Assembly (NCBI RefSeq): GCF_043555835.1
Contig: NZ_JBIGHV010000005.1
Span: 124,001 to 188,000, forward strand
DNA: 64,000 nt
From: Pelomonas parva
GTDB taxonomy: Bacteria; Pseudomonadota; Gammaproteobacteria; Burkholderiales; Burkholderiaceae_C
Direction of reading: 5' to 3'
Shown here piece by piece: positions 56,771 to 64,000 of the stretch (the first letter of the stretch is position 1; the number at the start of each line of letters is the position of its first letter). Both the position numbers and the translations under genes were made by a program. The notes under the pieces were generated by a model. The model was not told where the DNA came from and did no database searches. It was given only the letters and a program-made list of their open reading frames with translations.

Positions 56771-57760
56771 ATGAATTTCTTCGCGGTGCTGCTGGCCCTG
56801 TTGTGTGAGCAACTCAAGCCCCTGAGGCATGGCAATCGCGTGCACGAGTCGGTCATCGCCTGGGTGCGCTGGACGGGCCGCAACTTCGACGCCGGTGGCG
56901 AGCACCATGCCGTCGTCGTCTGGTCCATCACCGTGCTGGTGCCGGGTGTCCTGGTTGCGCTGGCGTACTGGGGGCTGCGGCACTTCAGCCTGCTGCTGGC
57001 GCTGGCGCTGAACGTGCTTGCCCTGTACCTGACGCTGGGTTTCCGGCAGTTCAGCCACTACTTCACCGACATCCGCGATGCGCTGGAGCGCGGTGACGAC
57101 CTGACCGCGCGCCAACTGCTTGCCGACTGGCGTCACCTGGACGCGAGTGAGCTGCCGCGCACCGAGTTGATCCGCCACGTCATCGAGCATTCGCTGCTGG
57201 CGGCGCATCGACATGTCTTCGGCGTGTTCTTCTGGTTCATCGTCTTCTCGACGCTGGGCCTAGGCCCCGCCGGTGCCGTCGTCTATCGGATGGCGGAGTT
57301 TGCGGGCCGCTACTGGGCTTTCAGAAGCCATACGCTGGACGCGCCGAGCAACCCGCGGCTGCTGGCCTTGTCGCGCCAGGCCTTCGCATTCATCGACCAC
57401 GTGCCGGCGCGGCTGACGGCAGCGGGCTTCGCCATCGTCGGCAACTTCGAGGAGGCGGTGAACGCCTGGCGCCGCGACGCCAACCTCTGGCTGCATCCCA
57501 ACGAGGGCATCATCCTCGCGTCCGCGGCCGGCGCTGTCGGCCTGCAACTGGGCGGTGCCGCCGCCCCGGGCATCACGCCCAACCGCAGCCGCACCTTCGA
57601 GGCCGGCTCGGAGCCGGAAGCCACCGGCGCCGCCGGGTCGACGGCGGGTGCGCTGCCCCAGCTGGGCCATCTGCAAAGCGTGGTCGGCCTGGTCTGGCGT
57701 TCGGTGGTGCTTTGGATGTTGTTGCTGGCGCTGTTGAGCCTGGCCAACCTCGTCGGCTGA
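56771..57760 (+). CDS. CobD/CbiB family membrane protein
   Basis: 329 residues, four to five helices. CbiB/CobD proteins join aminopropanol to cobyric acid at the membrane. Here the family fold is clear (WGLRHFSLLLALALNVLALY, LTLGFRQFSHYFTDIRDAL, FIDHVPARLTAAGFAIVGNF), but this is the beta-proteobacterial CbiB-like group. First of a run with cobT-cobS-cobC-like. The start follows the Nudix gene by 20 nt. Confidence 0.9.
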   Translation: MNFFAVLLALLCEQLKPLRHGNRVHESVIAWVRWTGRNFDAGGEHHAVVVWSITVLVPGVLVALAYWGLRHFSLLLALALNVLALYLTLGFRQFSHYFTDIRDALERGDDLTARQLLADWRHLDASELPRTELIRHVIEHSLLAAHRHVFGVFFWFIVFSTLGLGPAGAVVYRMAEFAGRYWAFRSHTLDAPSNPRLLALSRQAFAFIDHVPARLTAAGFAIVGNFEEAVNAWRRDANLWLHPNEGIILASAAGAVGLQLGGAAAPGITPNRSRTFEAGSEPEATGAAGSTAGALPQLGHLQSVVGLVWRSVVLWMLLLALLSLANLVG

Positions 57761-57761
57761 C

Positions 57762-58787
57762 ATGAACCTACCCGAGCTGCCGGCGCTGGCCGAGCCGAGC
57801 CTGAGCGCGCGCGTGCAGCACGCGCTGGACCACAAGACCAAGCCGCTGGGCGCGCTGGGCCGCATCGAGGCACTGGCGCTGCAGTTGGCGTTGATCCAGG
57901 GCGCCGAGCGGCCTGCGCTGCGCGAGCCGCAGCTCGTCGTCTTCGCGGCCGACCACGGCCTGGCGCGGCGCGGCGTGTCGGCCTATCCGCGTGAAGTGAC
58001 GCCGCAGATGGTGGCCAACATGCTCGCCGGCGGTGCGGCCGTGTCGGTGCTGGCGCGCCAGCAAGGCCTGGCGCTGACGATCGCGGACTGCGGCGTCGAC
58101 GCGCCGCTGGCGCCGGGTGCCGTCGACCTGCGTATCGCGCCCGGCACTGCGGACACAAGCGCAGGCCCGGCGATGACGCCCGAGCAGGCGGGCCGCGCAC
58201 TGCACAACGGCATGGCGCTGGTCGAGCGCCTGCCGGGCAACGCGCTGCTGCTGGGCGAGATGGGCATAGGCAACACTTCGTCGGCGAGCCTGCTTATGCA
58301 GCGGCTGACGGGCCTGCCGTTGGCAGATTGCGTAGGCCGCGGCACCGGGCTGGACGACGCTGGCCTGGCGCGCAAGAGCGTTGTGCTGGGCGAGGCGCTG
58401 GCCGTGAATGCCGGCGCGCAGACGCCGCTGCAGATCGCCGCCGCGCTGGGCGGTTTCGAGATCGTCACGATGGCGGGCAGCGTCATCGCTGCTGCGGCAC
58501 AGCGCCGGGTCGTGCTGGTCGACGGCTTCATCACGACGGCCGCCGTAGCACTGGCCGAGGCGTTGCGGCCCGGCGTGCTGGCCGCCTGCGTGTTTGCGCA
58601 CCGCTCCGCCGAAGGTCCACACGCGCACTGGCTGCAGCAGCTTGGCGTGCGCCCGCTGCTCGACCTTGAGTTGCGCCTCGGCGAAGGCAGCGGTGCGGCG
58701 CTGGCCTGGCCGCTGCTGACAGCGGCCTGCGCGCTGCTGGCTGACATGGCCAGCTTCGACAGCGCCGGCGTCAGCAACCGCGACTGA
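57762..58787 (+). CDS. cobT: Nicotinate-nucleotide-dimethylbenzimidazole phosphoribosyltransferase
   Basis: 341 residues. It makes alpha-ribazole phosphate for the lower ligand of cobalamin. Motifs are DHKTKPLGALGRIEALALQL, VFAADHGLARRGVSAYP and the glutamate in LGEMGIGNTSSASLLM. Located 1 nt after the CbiB-like gene. Confidence 0.95.
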   Translation: MNLPELPALAEPSLSARVQHALDHKTKPLGALGRIEALALQLALIQGAERPALREPQLVVFAADHGLARRGVSAYPREVTPQMVANMLAGGAAVSVLARQQGLALTIADCGVDAPLAPGAVDLRIAPGTADTSAGPAMTPEQAGRALHNGMALVERLPGNALLLGEMGIGNTSSASLLMQRLTGLPLADCVGRGTGLDDAGLARKSVVLGEALAVNAGAQTPLQIAAALGGFEIVTMAGSVIAAAAQRRVVLVDGFITTAAVALAEALRPGVLAACVFAHRSAEGPHAHWLQQLGVRPLLDLELRLGEGSGAALAWPLLTAACALLADMASFDSAGVSNRD

Positions 58788-58789
58788 GC

Positions 58790-59551
58790 ATGCGACTGTT
58801 CCTCGTCGCGCTGCAGTTCCTGACGCGGCTGCCGGTACGCCTGCGCACCTTCGAGCCCGGCTGGCTGAACGACTGCGTGCGCCACTTCCCGCTGGTGGGG
58901 GCGTTGGTCGGTGCCGTCGGCGCGATCGTGCTGATCGGCGCTGCGCAACTGTGGCCCGCCTGGATCGCGGCCGTGTTGGCCCTGGCGGCGACGGTCGCAC
59001 TGACCGGCGGCTTCCACGAGGACGGCCTGGCCGACACCTTCGACGCGCTGGGCGGCGTCGTGCCGCGCGACAAGGCGCTGGTCATCATGAAGGACTCGCG
59101 CATCGGCAGCTACGGCGCGCTGGCGCTGGGGCTGTCGCTGCTGCTGCGTGCAGCCCTGCTGGCGGTGCTGGCGGCGCGGCCCGCGCTGGGCGCGGTGGCG
59201 GCCTTGCTCGCCAGCCATGCGCTGGCGCGGGCGGCGGCGGTGGGTATCATGGTCAGCCTGCCTTACGGCGGCGACGCCGAGCACGCTAAGGCCAAGCCGC
59301 TGGCGCTGGCGGTGGCGCCGCGCAACCTCGTCATCGCGCTGGGTTGGTGCGGGCTGCTGTTGCTTGGGCTGGCGGCCAGCGGCGTCTACCTGCCTAAACT
59401 GGCAGCCGCCGTTGCGGCCGCCGCCGTTGTCGCGCTGCTGATGCGCCAGTGGCTGAAGCGCCGCCTGGGCGGCTACACCGGCGATGGCCTTGGCGCGACC
59501 GAGCAGCTTGCCGAGATCGCCGTGCTGCTGGCCTTCACGGCCTCGTTCTGA
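58790..59551 (+). CDS. cobS: Adenosylcobinamide-GDP ribazoletransferase (cobalamin synthase)
   Basis: 253 residues, several helices. It joins alpha-ribazole to adenosylcobinamide-GDP. Motifs are FLTRLPV at the N-terminus, GGFHEDGLADTFDALGG with the conserved acidic residues, and KDSRIGSYGALALGLSLLLR. Overlaps the next start by 1 nt. Confidence 0.95.
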   Translation: MRLFLVALQFLTRLPVRLRTFEPGWLNDCVRHFPLVGALVGAVGAIVLIGAAQLWPAWIAAVLALAATVALTGGFHEDGLADTFDALGGVVPRDKALVIMKDSRIGSYGALALGLSLLLRAALLAVLAARPALGAVAALLASHALARAAAVGIMVSLPYGGDAEHAKAKPLALAVAPRNLVIALGWCGLLLLGLAASGVYLPKLAAAVAAAAVVALLMRQWLKRRLGGYTGDGLGATEQLAEIAVLLAFTASF

Positions 59552-60078
59552 TGGCGGCGTTCACGATCTGGCGCCACCCCCGGCCGCGCGGTGCCGAGGG
59601 CCGCTGCATCGGCGGGCGCACCGACCTGCCGGTGGACCCGCGCAAGGCCAAGCGCCTGGCCCACCGCATCCGCCAGCATGCCCGCCGGCTCAGCCTGCCG
59701 CGCGAGGTCGTCACGTCGCCGCTGGCGCGTGCAGCAGGCGTTGGGCGATGCCTCAAGCGCTGGGGCTTTGTCTGGCGAGTCGATGCCGCCTTGGCGGAGA
59801 TGGACTTCGGCGCCTGGGATGGCCGGCCGTGGAGCGATATCCCGCCCGCAGACTTCGAGCGCTGGATGAGTGACTTCTGCGGCTTCGACTTCGATGGTGG
59901 CGAGTCGCTGGACGCGCTACTCAAGCGCGCATCGGCATGGCAGCCGCCCTGCGCACTGGCGGTTGGCCACGGCGGCTGGATCAATGCGCGGTGCTGGCAG
60001 GGCGGGGCGCCGACGCCGTCGAGCTGGCCCCGCCCGCCTGCCTACGGTCGGCTTACTTCAGCACCGTCTGCTGCATGA
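59551..60078 (+). CDS. Histidine phosphatase family protein (alpha-ribazole phosphatase-like)
   Basis: 175 residues. The family histidine is in IWRHPRP (the usual RHG is RHP here). VTSPLARAAGVGRCLKRW, MDFGAWDGRPW and VGHGGWINAR complete the phosphatase fold. By position after cobS it probably removes the 5'-phosphate of alpha-ribazole. The last 26 nt overlap the end of the convergent S9 peptidase gene, so the tail sequence is unusual. Confidence 0.85.
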   Translation: MAAFTIWRHPRPRGAEGRCIGGRTDLPVDPRKAKRLAHRIRQHARRLSLPREVVTSPLARAAGVGRCLKRWGFVWRVDAALAEMDFGAWDGRPWSDIPPADFERWMSDFCGFDFDGGESLDALLKRASAWQPPCALAVGHGGWINARCWQGGAPTPSSWPRPPAYGRLTSAPSAA

Positions 60079-62086
60079 ACAGCACCGTCGCGTAGAACTG
60101 GAAGTCCTGGTTTTCCTTTTTCTGGAAGCCATGGCCTTCGTTGTCGGCGCGCAGGTACCAGACCGGTGTGCCGCCTTCCCGCACCTTGGCAACGATCTGC
60201 TCAGCCTCGGTGTAGGGCACGCGCGGGTCGTTCTTGCCCTGGATGACGAACAGCGGCTTCTTGATCAGCGCTGCTTTGGTCAGCGGCGAGATCTTCTCCA
60301 GGTGCGCTCTCATGGCCGGGTCGCGCTCGTCACCGTACTCGACGCGACGCAGGTCGCGGCGGTAGCTCTCGGTGTTGTTCAGGAAGGTCACGAAGTGCGA
60401 GATGCCCACCACGTCGATGGCGCCAGCGATGCGCTCGGGGTAGAGGGTCGACACCGCCAGTGTCATGTAGCCGCCATAGCTGCCGCCGGTGACCAGCACG
60501 CGCGAGGCATCCAGGTCGGGCTGGGTGGCGATCCAGTCGAGCAGGGCGCCGATGTCCTTGACCGAGTCCTCGCGCTTGAAGCCGTTGTCCATCGCCAGGA
60601 AGCTCTTGCCGTAGCCGCTGGAGCCGCGCACGTTGGGCTGGATCAGCGCCATGCCCAGCTCCTGCACGTAATAGGCGCTGCGGCCGAGAAAGCCCATTTG
60701 TGCCTGCGACTCGGGGCCGCCGTGGATGGCGATCAGCACCGGGCGCTTGCCGGTGAACTTCGCGGGCGGCGGTGTCAGCAGGCCCGAGATGGTCGTGCCG
60801 TCGAAGCTCTTCCAGCGGACGATCTTCTGTTCGGTGAAAGTGGACGTATCGATGCCCGGGGGCGAGTAGGCGCGCGTCCATTGCTGGACCTTGCCGTCTG
60901 TGCCCATGGAGTAGATCTGGCCGGGGCCCTGGGCGTTGCTGATCGAGAAGGCCAGTTCGCTGCGGGCGCGGTGATAGGCGGCCGTGCCGACCGTGCCGTT
61001 GGGCAGGACAGCGGCCGCCGCCACTTCCTTGCCCGTGGCCGTGTCAAAGAAGCGCAGTTCGTCGCGGCCGTCGATGTTGAACTGCGCCGCCAGGCGGCTG
61101 CCGTCCTCCGTCAGCGTGACGCCGCTGACGTCCCACGGGATGTGGCTGCTGACGCGGTCGATGCGGCCACTGGCCATGTCCAGCTTCATCAGCTCGCGGA
61201 ACTCGCCGGCGCGGTCGCTGGTGATCCACAGCGTGCGGCCGTCGGGCGTCCAGCCGGCCGGAGAATAGGTCGCCTTGGCCTCCTGGCTGTCCATGGCCGG
61301 TAGCACCCGCCGGGCAGCGCCGCTGTCCAGTTCCAGCATCCAGATCTGCGATTCATTGGCCGACAGATAGCGTGTCAGCAAGATGCGGCGCTCGTCCGGC
61401 GAGGGCCGGCTGGCGGCCCAGCCGCCGCCCTCCAGTTCGGCCAGCTTGCGGCGGCCTTCCGGCCTGGCCGGGTCCATCAGCCACAGCGTCGTCGTGATCT
61501 TGGTGCGCGTGCCGCCCTGGGCCGTGCGGTCGATGGGCACGCTGGAGTAGACGAGCTGGCCGCTCTTGCGCAGCCAGGTGTTGATCGCATGGCGCTCGTC
61601 GGGGCTGGTCAGCAGCACGGGCTGTGCCCCGGGCTGGTTCAGCGGCAGGCGGTAGATCTGCGCCACCTCGTTGCCGCCGCTAGCGCGCTCGAAGACGATG
61701 TACTGGCCAGTGCGCGGCTCGTAGGTGGCGCGGGCCACCGGGTCGGCGCCATCCGTCAACTGTTCGCCTTCCGTCAGTGGCGCTGTCACGCGGAAGATCT
61801 GCGCCGTGTTGGCGCCCGCCTTGCGGTGGCTGACCAGCATCTCGCGCTGTGTGGGGTGCCAGTCGGAGAAAGCGTGGCCGCGGAAGTCGTTGTAGCGGCC
61901 CACCGCATCGGCCAGGCTCTGCGGCACGGGCGGGATGCCCTGCACGACGAGGTTGGCGTTGGGCGTGACGACGGGCTGGGGCGCGGTGGCTGGCGCAGTC
62001 GTCTGGGCGGGTGGCGCGGGCGGCGTGGCGCAGGCTGCCAGCAGCGAAGCGGCAAGCGCCGCCAGCGAAAGACGTGAACGGATCAT
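60053..62086 (-). CDS. S9 family (prolyl-oligopeptidase-type) peptidase lipoprotein
   Basis: 677 residues. A signal peptide with lipobox SLLAAC (Cys at about 19) is followed by a beta-propeller-like region and the alpha/beta-hydrolase domain. The catalytic serine is in VTGGSYGGYM, the Asp in QGKNDPRVPY, the His in NEGHGF. It cleaves peptides by family. Probably periplasmic and membrane-attached. Confidence 0.94.
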   Translation of the reverse strand: MIRSRLSLAALAASLLAACATPPAPPAQTTAPATAPQPVVTPNANLVVQGIPPVPQSLADAVGRYNDFRGHAFSDWHPTQREMLVSHRKAGANTAQIFRVTAPLTEGEQLTDGADPVARATYEPRTGQYIVFERASGGNEVAQIYRLPLNQPGAQPVLLTSPDERHAINTWLRKSGQLVYSSVPIDRTAQGGTRTKITTTLWLMDPARPEGRRKLAELEGGGWAASRPSPDERRILLTRYLSANESQIWMLELDSGAARRVLPAMDSQEAKATYSPAGWTPDGRTLWITSDRAGEFRELMKLDMASGRIDRVSSHIPWDVSGVTLTEDGSRLAAQFNIDGRDELRFFDTATGKEVAAAAVLPNGTVGTAAYHRARSELAFSISNAQGPGQIYSMGTDGKVQQWTRAYSPPGIDTSTFTEQKIVRWKSFDGTTISGLLTPPPAKFTGKRPVLIAIHGGPESQAQMGFLGRSAYYVQELGMALIQPNVRGSSGYGKSFLAMDNGFKREDSVKDIGALLDWIATQPDLDASRVLVTGGSYGGYMTLAVSTLYPERIAGAIDVVGISHFVTFLNNTESYRRDLRRVEYGDERDPAMRAHLEKISPLTKAALIKKPLFVIQGKNDPRVPYTEAEQIVAKVREGGTPVWYLRADNEGHGFQKKENQDFQFYATVLFMQQTVLK

Positions 62087-62095
62087 GGGGGCCTC

Positions 62096-62128
62096 AAAAA
62101 GGAAATGGGCGCTCGGAAGCGCCCATTT
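62096..62128 (-). terminator. Terminator downstream of the Tim44-like gene
   Basis: A perfect 11-bp stem AAATGGGCGCT/AGCGCCCATTT (62103-62113 and 62118-62128) with a CGGA loop; on the minus strand TTTTT follows after CC. It ends the Tim44-like transcript before the S9 gene. Confidence 0.85.
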
Positions 62129-62186
62129 TCGTGCCGGTCCGGCTCGGGTCTAACCCGGGATGCCGGTCGTCATGGTCTGGCCTGGA

Positions 62187-63065
62187 TCAGGCCGTCTGCT
62201 GGATGCCGGCGATCAGCCAGCCCTGGCCGGACTGGACCAGATGCCAGACCTCGTCGAAGTCGGCGGCTGCCTGCTCACTGTCCTCGCGCACCAGGCCCCA
62301 GAAGCGCACCGACACGACTTGCTCGCCGTTCTCCGTCGCCACATCGACGACGCTGGCATCGAGCTGCAGTACCTCGGTGCGTTGCTCCTTGCTGCCGCGC
62401 TCCAGCAGGTCGTGCTGGATGCTGGCGTACATCTGCGGCGTCGTGAAACGGCGCAGGTCGGCTTGGTCGGCGGCGTCGTTGGCGGCCTGCAGGCGGATGA
62501 AGACCTGCTTGGCGATCTTCTCGAAGCCATCGGTGTCGAAGCCTTCCGGCACTGCGGCCGGCGCGCTGGCGGCGGCCGCGCCGCCCATGGCGCCTGCGGC
62601 GGGCTGCGGGTTCCAGGCCGGCTGCTGCGGCTGCGCGTCGAAGCGCGAGACGTTGGCGCCATTGGCGCCAGCCAGTTGCGGCTTGCGGCCGCCGAAGCGG
62701 CGCATCAGGAAGCCGATGACGACGACCGCCAACAGGCCGAACAGCACCATGGTCATGATGTTGGCCAGCTCGGCGCCGAAGCCGAGGTGGCTGGCCAGCG
62801 CGGCCAGGCCCAGGCCTGCGGCCAGGCCGGCGATGGGGCCCATCCAGGAGCGCTTGGGCGCAGCGGCTGCACCGGCGGCCGGCGTGGCCGCAGCCTGCTT
62901 GGCAGGAGCGGCCTGTTGAGGCGACGGGGCCGGCGTCTGCGGCGTCGTCTGGGTGGGGACGTTGCGCTTCACGCCACCGCCGCCCAGGCGCTTGGCCTCG
63001 GCGTCATGGACGGGCAGTGCGAAGGCCAACAAGGCGGCCAGGCTCACAGCGAGGATGCGGTTCAC
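62187..63065 (-). CDS. Tim44-like domain membrane protein
   Basis: 292 residues. A signal/anchor start (NRILAVSLAALLAFALPVHD) is followed by a low-complexity linker rich in A, P and Q, one or two hydrophobic segments (IMTMVLFGLLAVVVIGFLMR) and the C-terminal Tim44-like domain (GFEKIAKQVFIRLQAANDAA, FTTPQMYASIQHDLLERG, FWGLVRED). Bacterial relatives are of unclear function. Confidence 0.9.
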   Translation of the reverse strand: MNRILAVSLAALLAFALPVHDAEAKRLGGGGVKRNVPTQTTPQTPAPSPQQAAPAKQAAATPAAGAAAAPKRSWMGPIAGLAAGLGLAALASHLGFGAELANIMTMVLFGLLAVVVIGFLMRRFGGRKPQLAGANGANVSRFDAQPQQPAWNPQPAAGAMGGAAAASAPAAVPEGFDTDGFEKIAKQVFIRLQAANDAADQADLRRFTTPQMYASIQHDLLERGSKEQRTEVLQLDASVVDVATENGEQVVSVRFWGLVREDSEQAAADFDEVWHLVQSGQGWLIAGIQQTA

Positions 63066-63125
63066 GTGCAGTCTCCAGAAGATTGGGAATGAGCCCAGCG
63101 TAGCTGAGGACTCGGCTCAGCATTT

Positions 63126-63830
63126 TCAAGCATCGCGGATGTCGGCGACGGTGGTTTTGCCGAAGTGTGGACTAGCCAGGAACTGAATGATGGTGGATGC
63201 CGTTGCCTCGGCCGTCTGCAACTGCCCTCCATCCTTCAGTCCCTGGAAGCGCGCCTGTTCGGGGAACTGAGCCGGGTCGGCGCCGCGCAACTGCACCTGC
63301 ATGTCGGTGTCGATGACGCCGGGCGCCAGCGACACGACGCCGACGTCGGGCGCCTCCAGTGCCAGTGCGCGGCTCAGATGGTCCAGCCCCGCCTTGACGG
63401 CGCAGTAGGCCGAGCTGCCGGCCATGGCGCGGCGGCCCAGGCCGGAGGAGATGTTGAGGATGCGCCGCCTGGGCACGCCGGCGGTCTCGGCCAGGAAGAC
63501 GCGGCTCAGCAATGCTGGCGCCTCCAGCCCCACTCGCAGTGCGGCGGACAGCGTGGCCAGGTTGGTCGCGGCCAGCGGGCCGGGGGCGCTCAGCAGTGCG
63601 GCGTTGTTGATCAGCGTGGCGCTCTCCCAGCCCGCGTTGGCGCGCAGCCAGGTCTGCAGGCGCTCGGCGGCGGGCAGCGGGTCGGCGAGGTCCAGCGTCC
63701 ATTGCTCGGCCTTCAGCGCCGGGTTGAGGCGACGGGCGATGCCGACGACGGCGTTGCCGGGCTGGGTCAGCTGTTCGGCGAGGGCGGCGCCCAGGCCGCG
63801 CGAGCTGCCGGTGACGAGGTAGAGATGCAT
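63126..63830 (-). CDS. Short-chain dehydrogenase/reductase
   Basis: 234 residues. The nucleotide-binding motif TGSSRGLGAALA is at about residues 7-18; the aspartate-type LDLADP and NNAA follow; the catalytic Tyr and Lys are in SAYCAVKAGLDHL with a serine in ISSGLGRR. The substrate is unknown. The start lies next to the stop of the pseudouridine synthase gene (0 nt apart). Confidence 0.92.
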   Translation of the reverse strand: MHLYLVTGSSRGLGAALAEQLTQPGNAVVGIARRLNPALKAEQWTLDLADPLPAAERLQTWLRANAGWESATLINNAALLSAPGPLAATNLATLSAALRVGLEAPALLSRVFLAETAGVPRRRILNISSGLGRRAMAGSSAYCAVKAGLDHLSRALALEAPDVGVVSLAPGVIDTDMQVQLRGADPAQFPEQARFQGLKDGGQLQTAEATASTIIQFLASPHFGKTTVADIRDA

Positions 63831-64000
63831 TCAGAACTCCGGTGGGCTGGAGAAGCAATGGCCGCTAACGCGCAGTTCGCTTGCATGCAGCAGCAGGCGC
63901 GGGCTGGTGGCTGCGATGTCGGGCGCGGCGTAGAGGGTATCGCCCAGGATGGCATGGCCGATGTGGGCGAGGTGCACGCGCAACTGGTGGGTGCGGCCCG
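63831..64000 (-). CDS. RluA-type pseudouridine synthase (5' end outside window)
   Basis: Only the last 56 residues are visible; the stop is at 63831-63833. The sequence GRTHQLRVHLAHIGHAILGD, then LLLHASELRV is the C-terminal RNA-binding/catalytic-core end of the RluA family. The particular modification site cannot be told. It probably shares a transcript with the SDR gene. Confidence 0.85.
   Translation of the reverse strand, partial: GRTHQLRVHLAHIGHAILGDTLYAAPDIAATSPRLLLHASELRVSGHCFSSPPEF

Overview
The window is a GC-rich chromosomal segment of a betaproteobacterium of the order Burkholderiales. Three things support this: the block acnB ... mdh / GntR / sdhCDAB-sdhE-gltA, the rpsP-rimM-trmD-rplS operon, and a DUF3579 gene. 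Two PEP-CTERM secreted proteins, a pullulanase lipoprotein and the general protein style suggest the Roseateles / Mitsuaria / Rubrivivax / Leptothrix group; the genus is an inference. No rRNA, tRNA, insertion sequence, prophage or CRISPR array was seen.

Layout. 1-6.8 kb is a signalling block: two methyl-accepting chemotaxis proteins, an outer-membrane transporter-like protein, exonuclease I, a degenerate GGDEF protein and a small FlgC-like protein. 7.1-19.2 kb is the TCA-cycle region: acnB, a VapBC-type toxin-antitoxin pair, a secreted protein of unknown function, a CitE-like lyase, mdh, a divergent GntR regulator, then sdhC-sdhD-sdhA-sdhB-sdhE-gltA. 19.2-28.2 kb holds a ribokinase-like kinase, an MTA/SAH deaminase, a PEP-CTERM protein, a large pullulanase lipoprotein, a transglutaminase/TPR lipoprotein, a cysteine-cluster protein and a cupredoxin-like protein. 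28.2-31.4 kb is a stress block: two Hsp20 genes behind a likely sigma-32 promoter, a Ser/Thr kinase fused to a universal stress domain, and an overlapping metallophosphoesterase. 31.4-40.4 kb is an accessory region: a membrane spermidine-synthase-like protein, a 2OG-Fe(II) oxygenase, a HupE/UreJ protein and a parvulin PPIase in translationally overlapping order, a large secreted PHP-type protein, a PCu(A)C-like protein and a second PEP-CTERM protein.

40.4-64 kb is mostly housekeeping: argF-argD, DUF3579, an alpha/beta hydrolase, rpsT, murJ, sirB1-like, hda, a HAD phosphatase, pcnB, folK, DUF486, the DUF47-pit phosphate pair, a GNAT/TM2 pair, rpsP-rimM-trmD-rplS, a CoA-type Nudix hydrolase, the cobalamin set cbiB-like/cobT/cobS/cobC-like, an S9 prolyl peptidase lipoprotein, a Tim44-like protein, an SDR, and the end of a pseudouridine synthase gene.

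The most unusual signal is a structured repeat present twice (36512-36795 on the minus strand, 44046-44262 on the plus strand). Each copy begins 1-6 nt after a stop codon, in the same direction as that gene. The copies are about 93% identical over 148 nt by eye, and a terminal-type hairpin with an ATTGA loop shows three compensatory base-pair changes between them. This points to a mobile or regulatory 3'-UTR RNA element rather than chance similarity. Secondary signals are a GGDEF domain that has lost its catalytic signature but keeps the c-di-GMP I-site, a terminator-like hairpin inside the rimM 5' coding region, a 68-bp CACAGAG-type palindrome, and a likely sigma-32 promoter for the Hsp20 pair.
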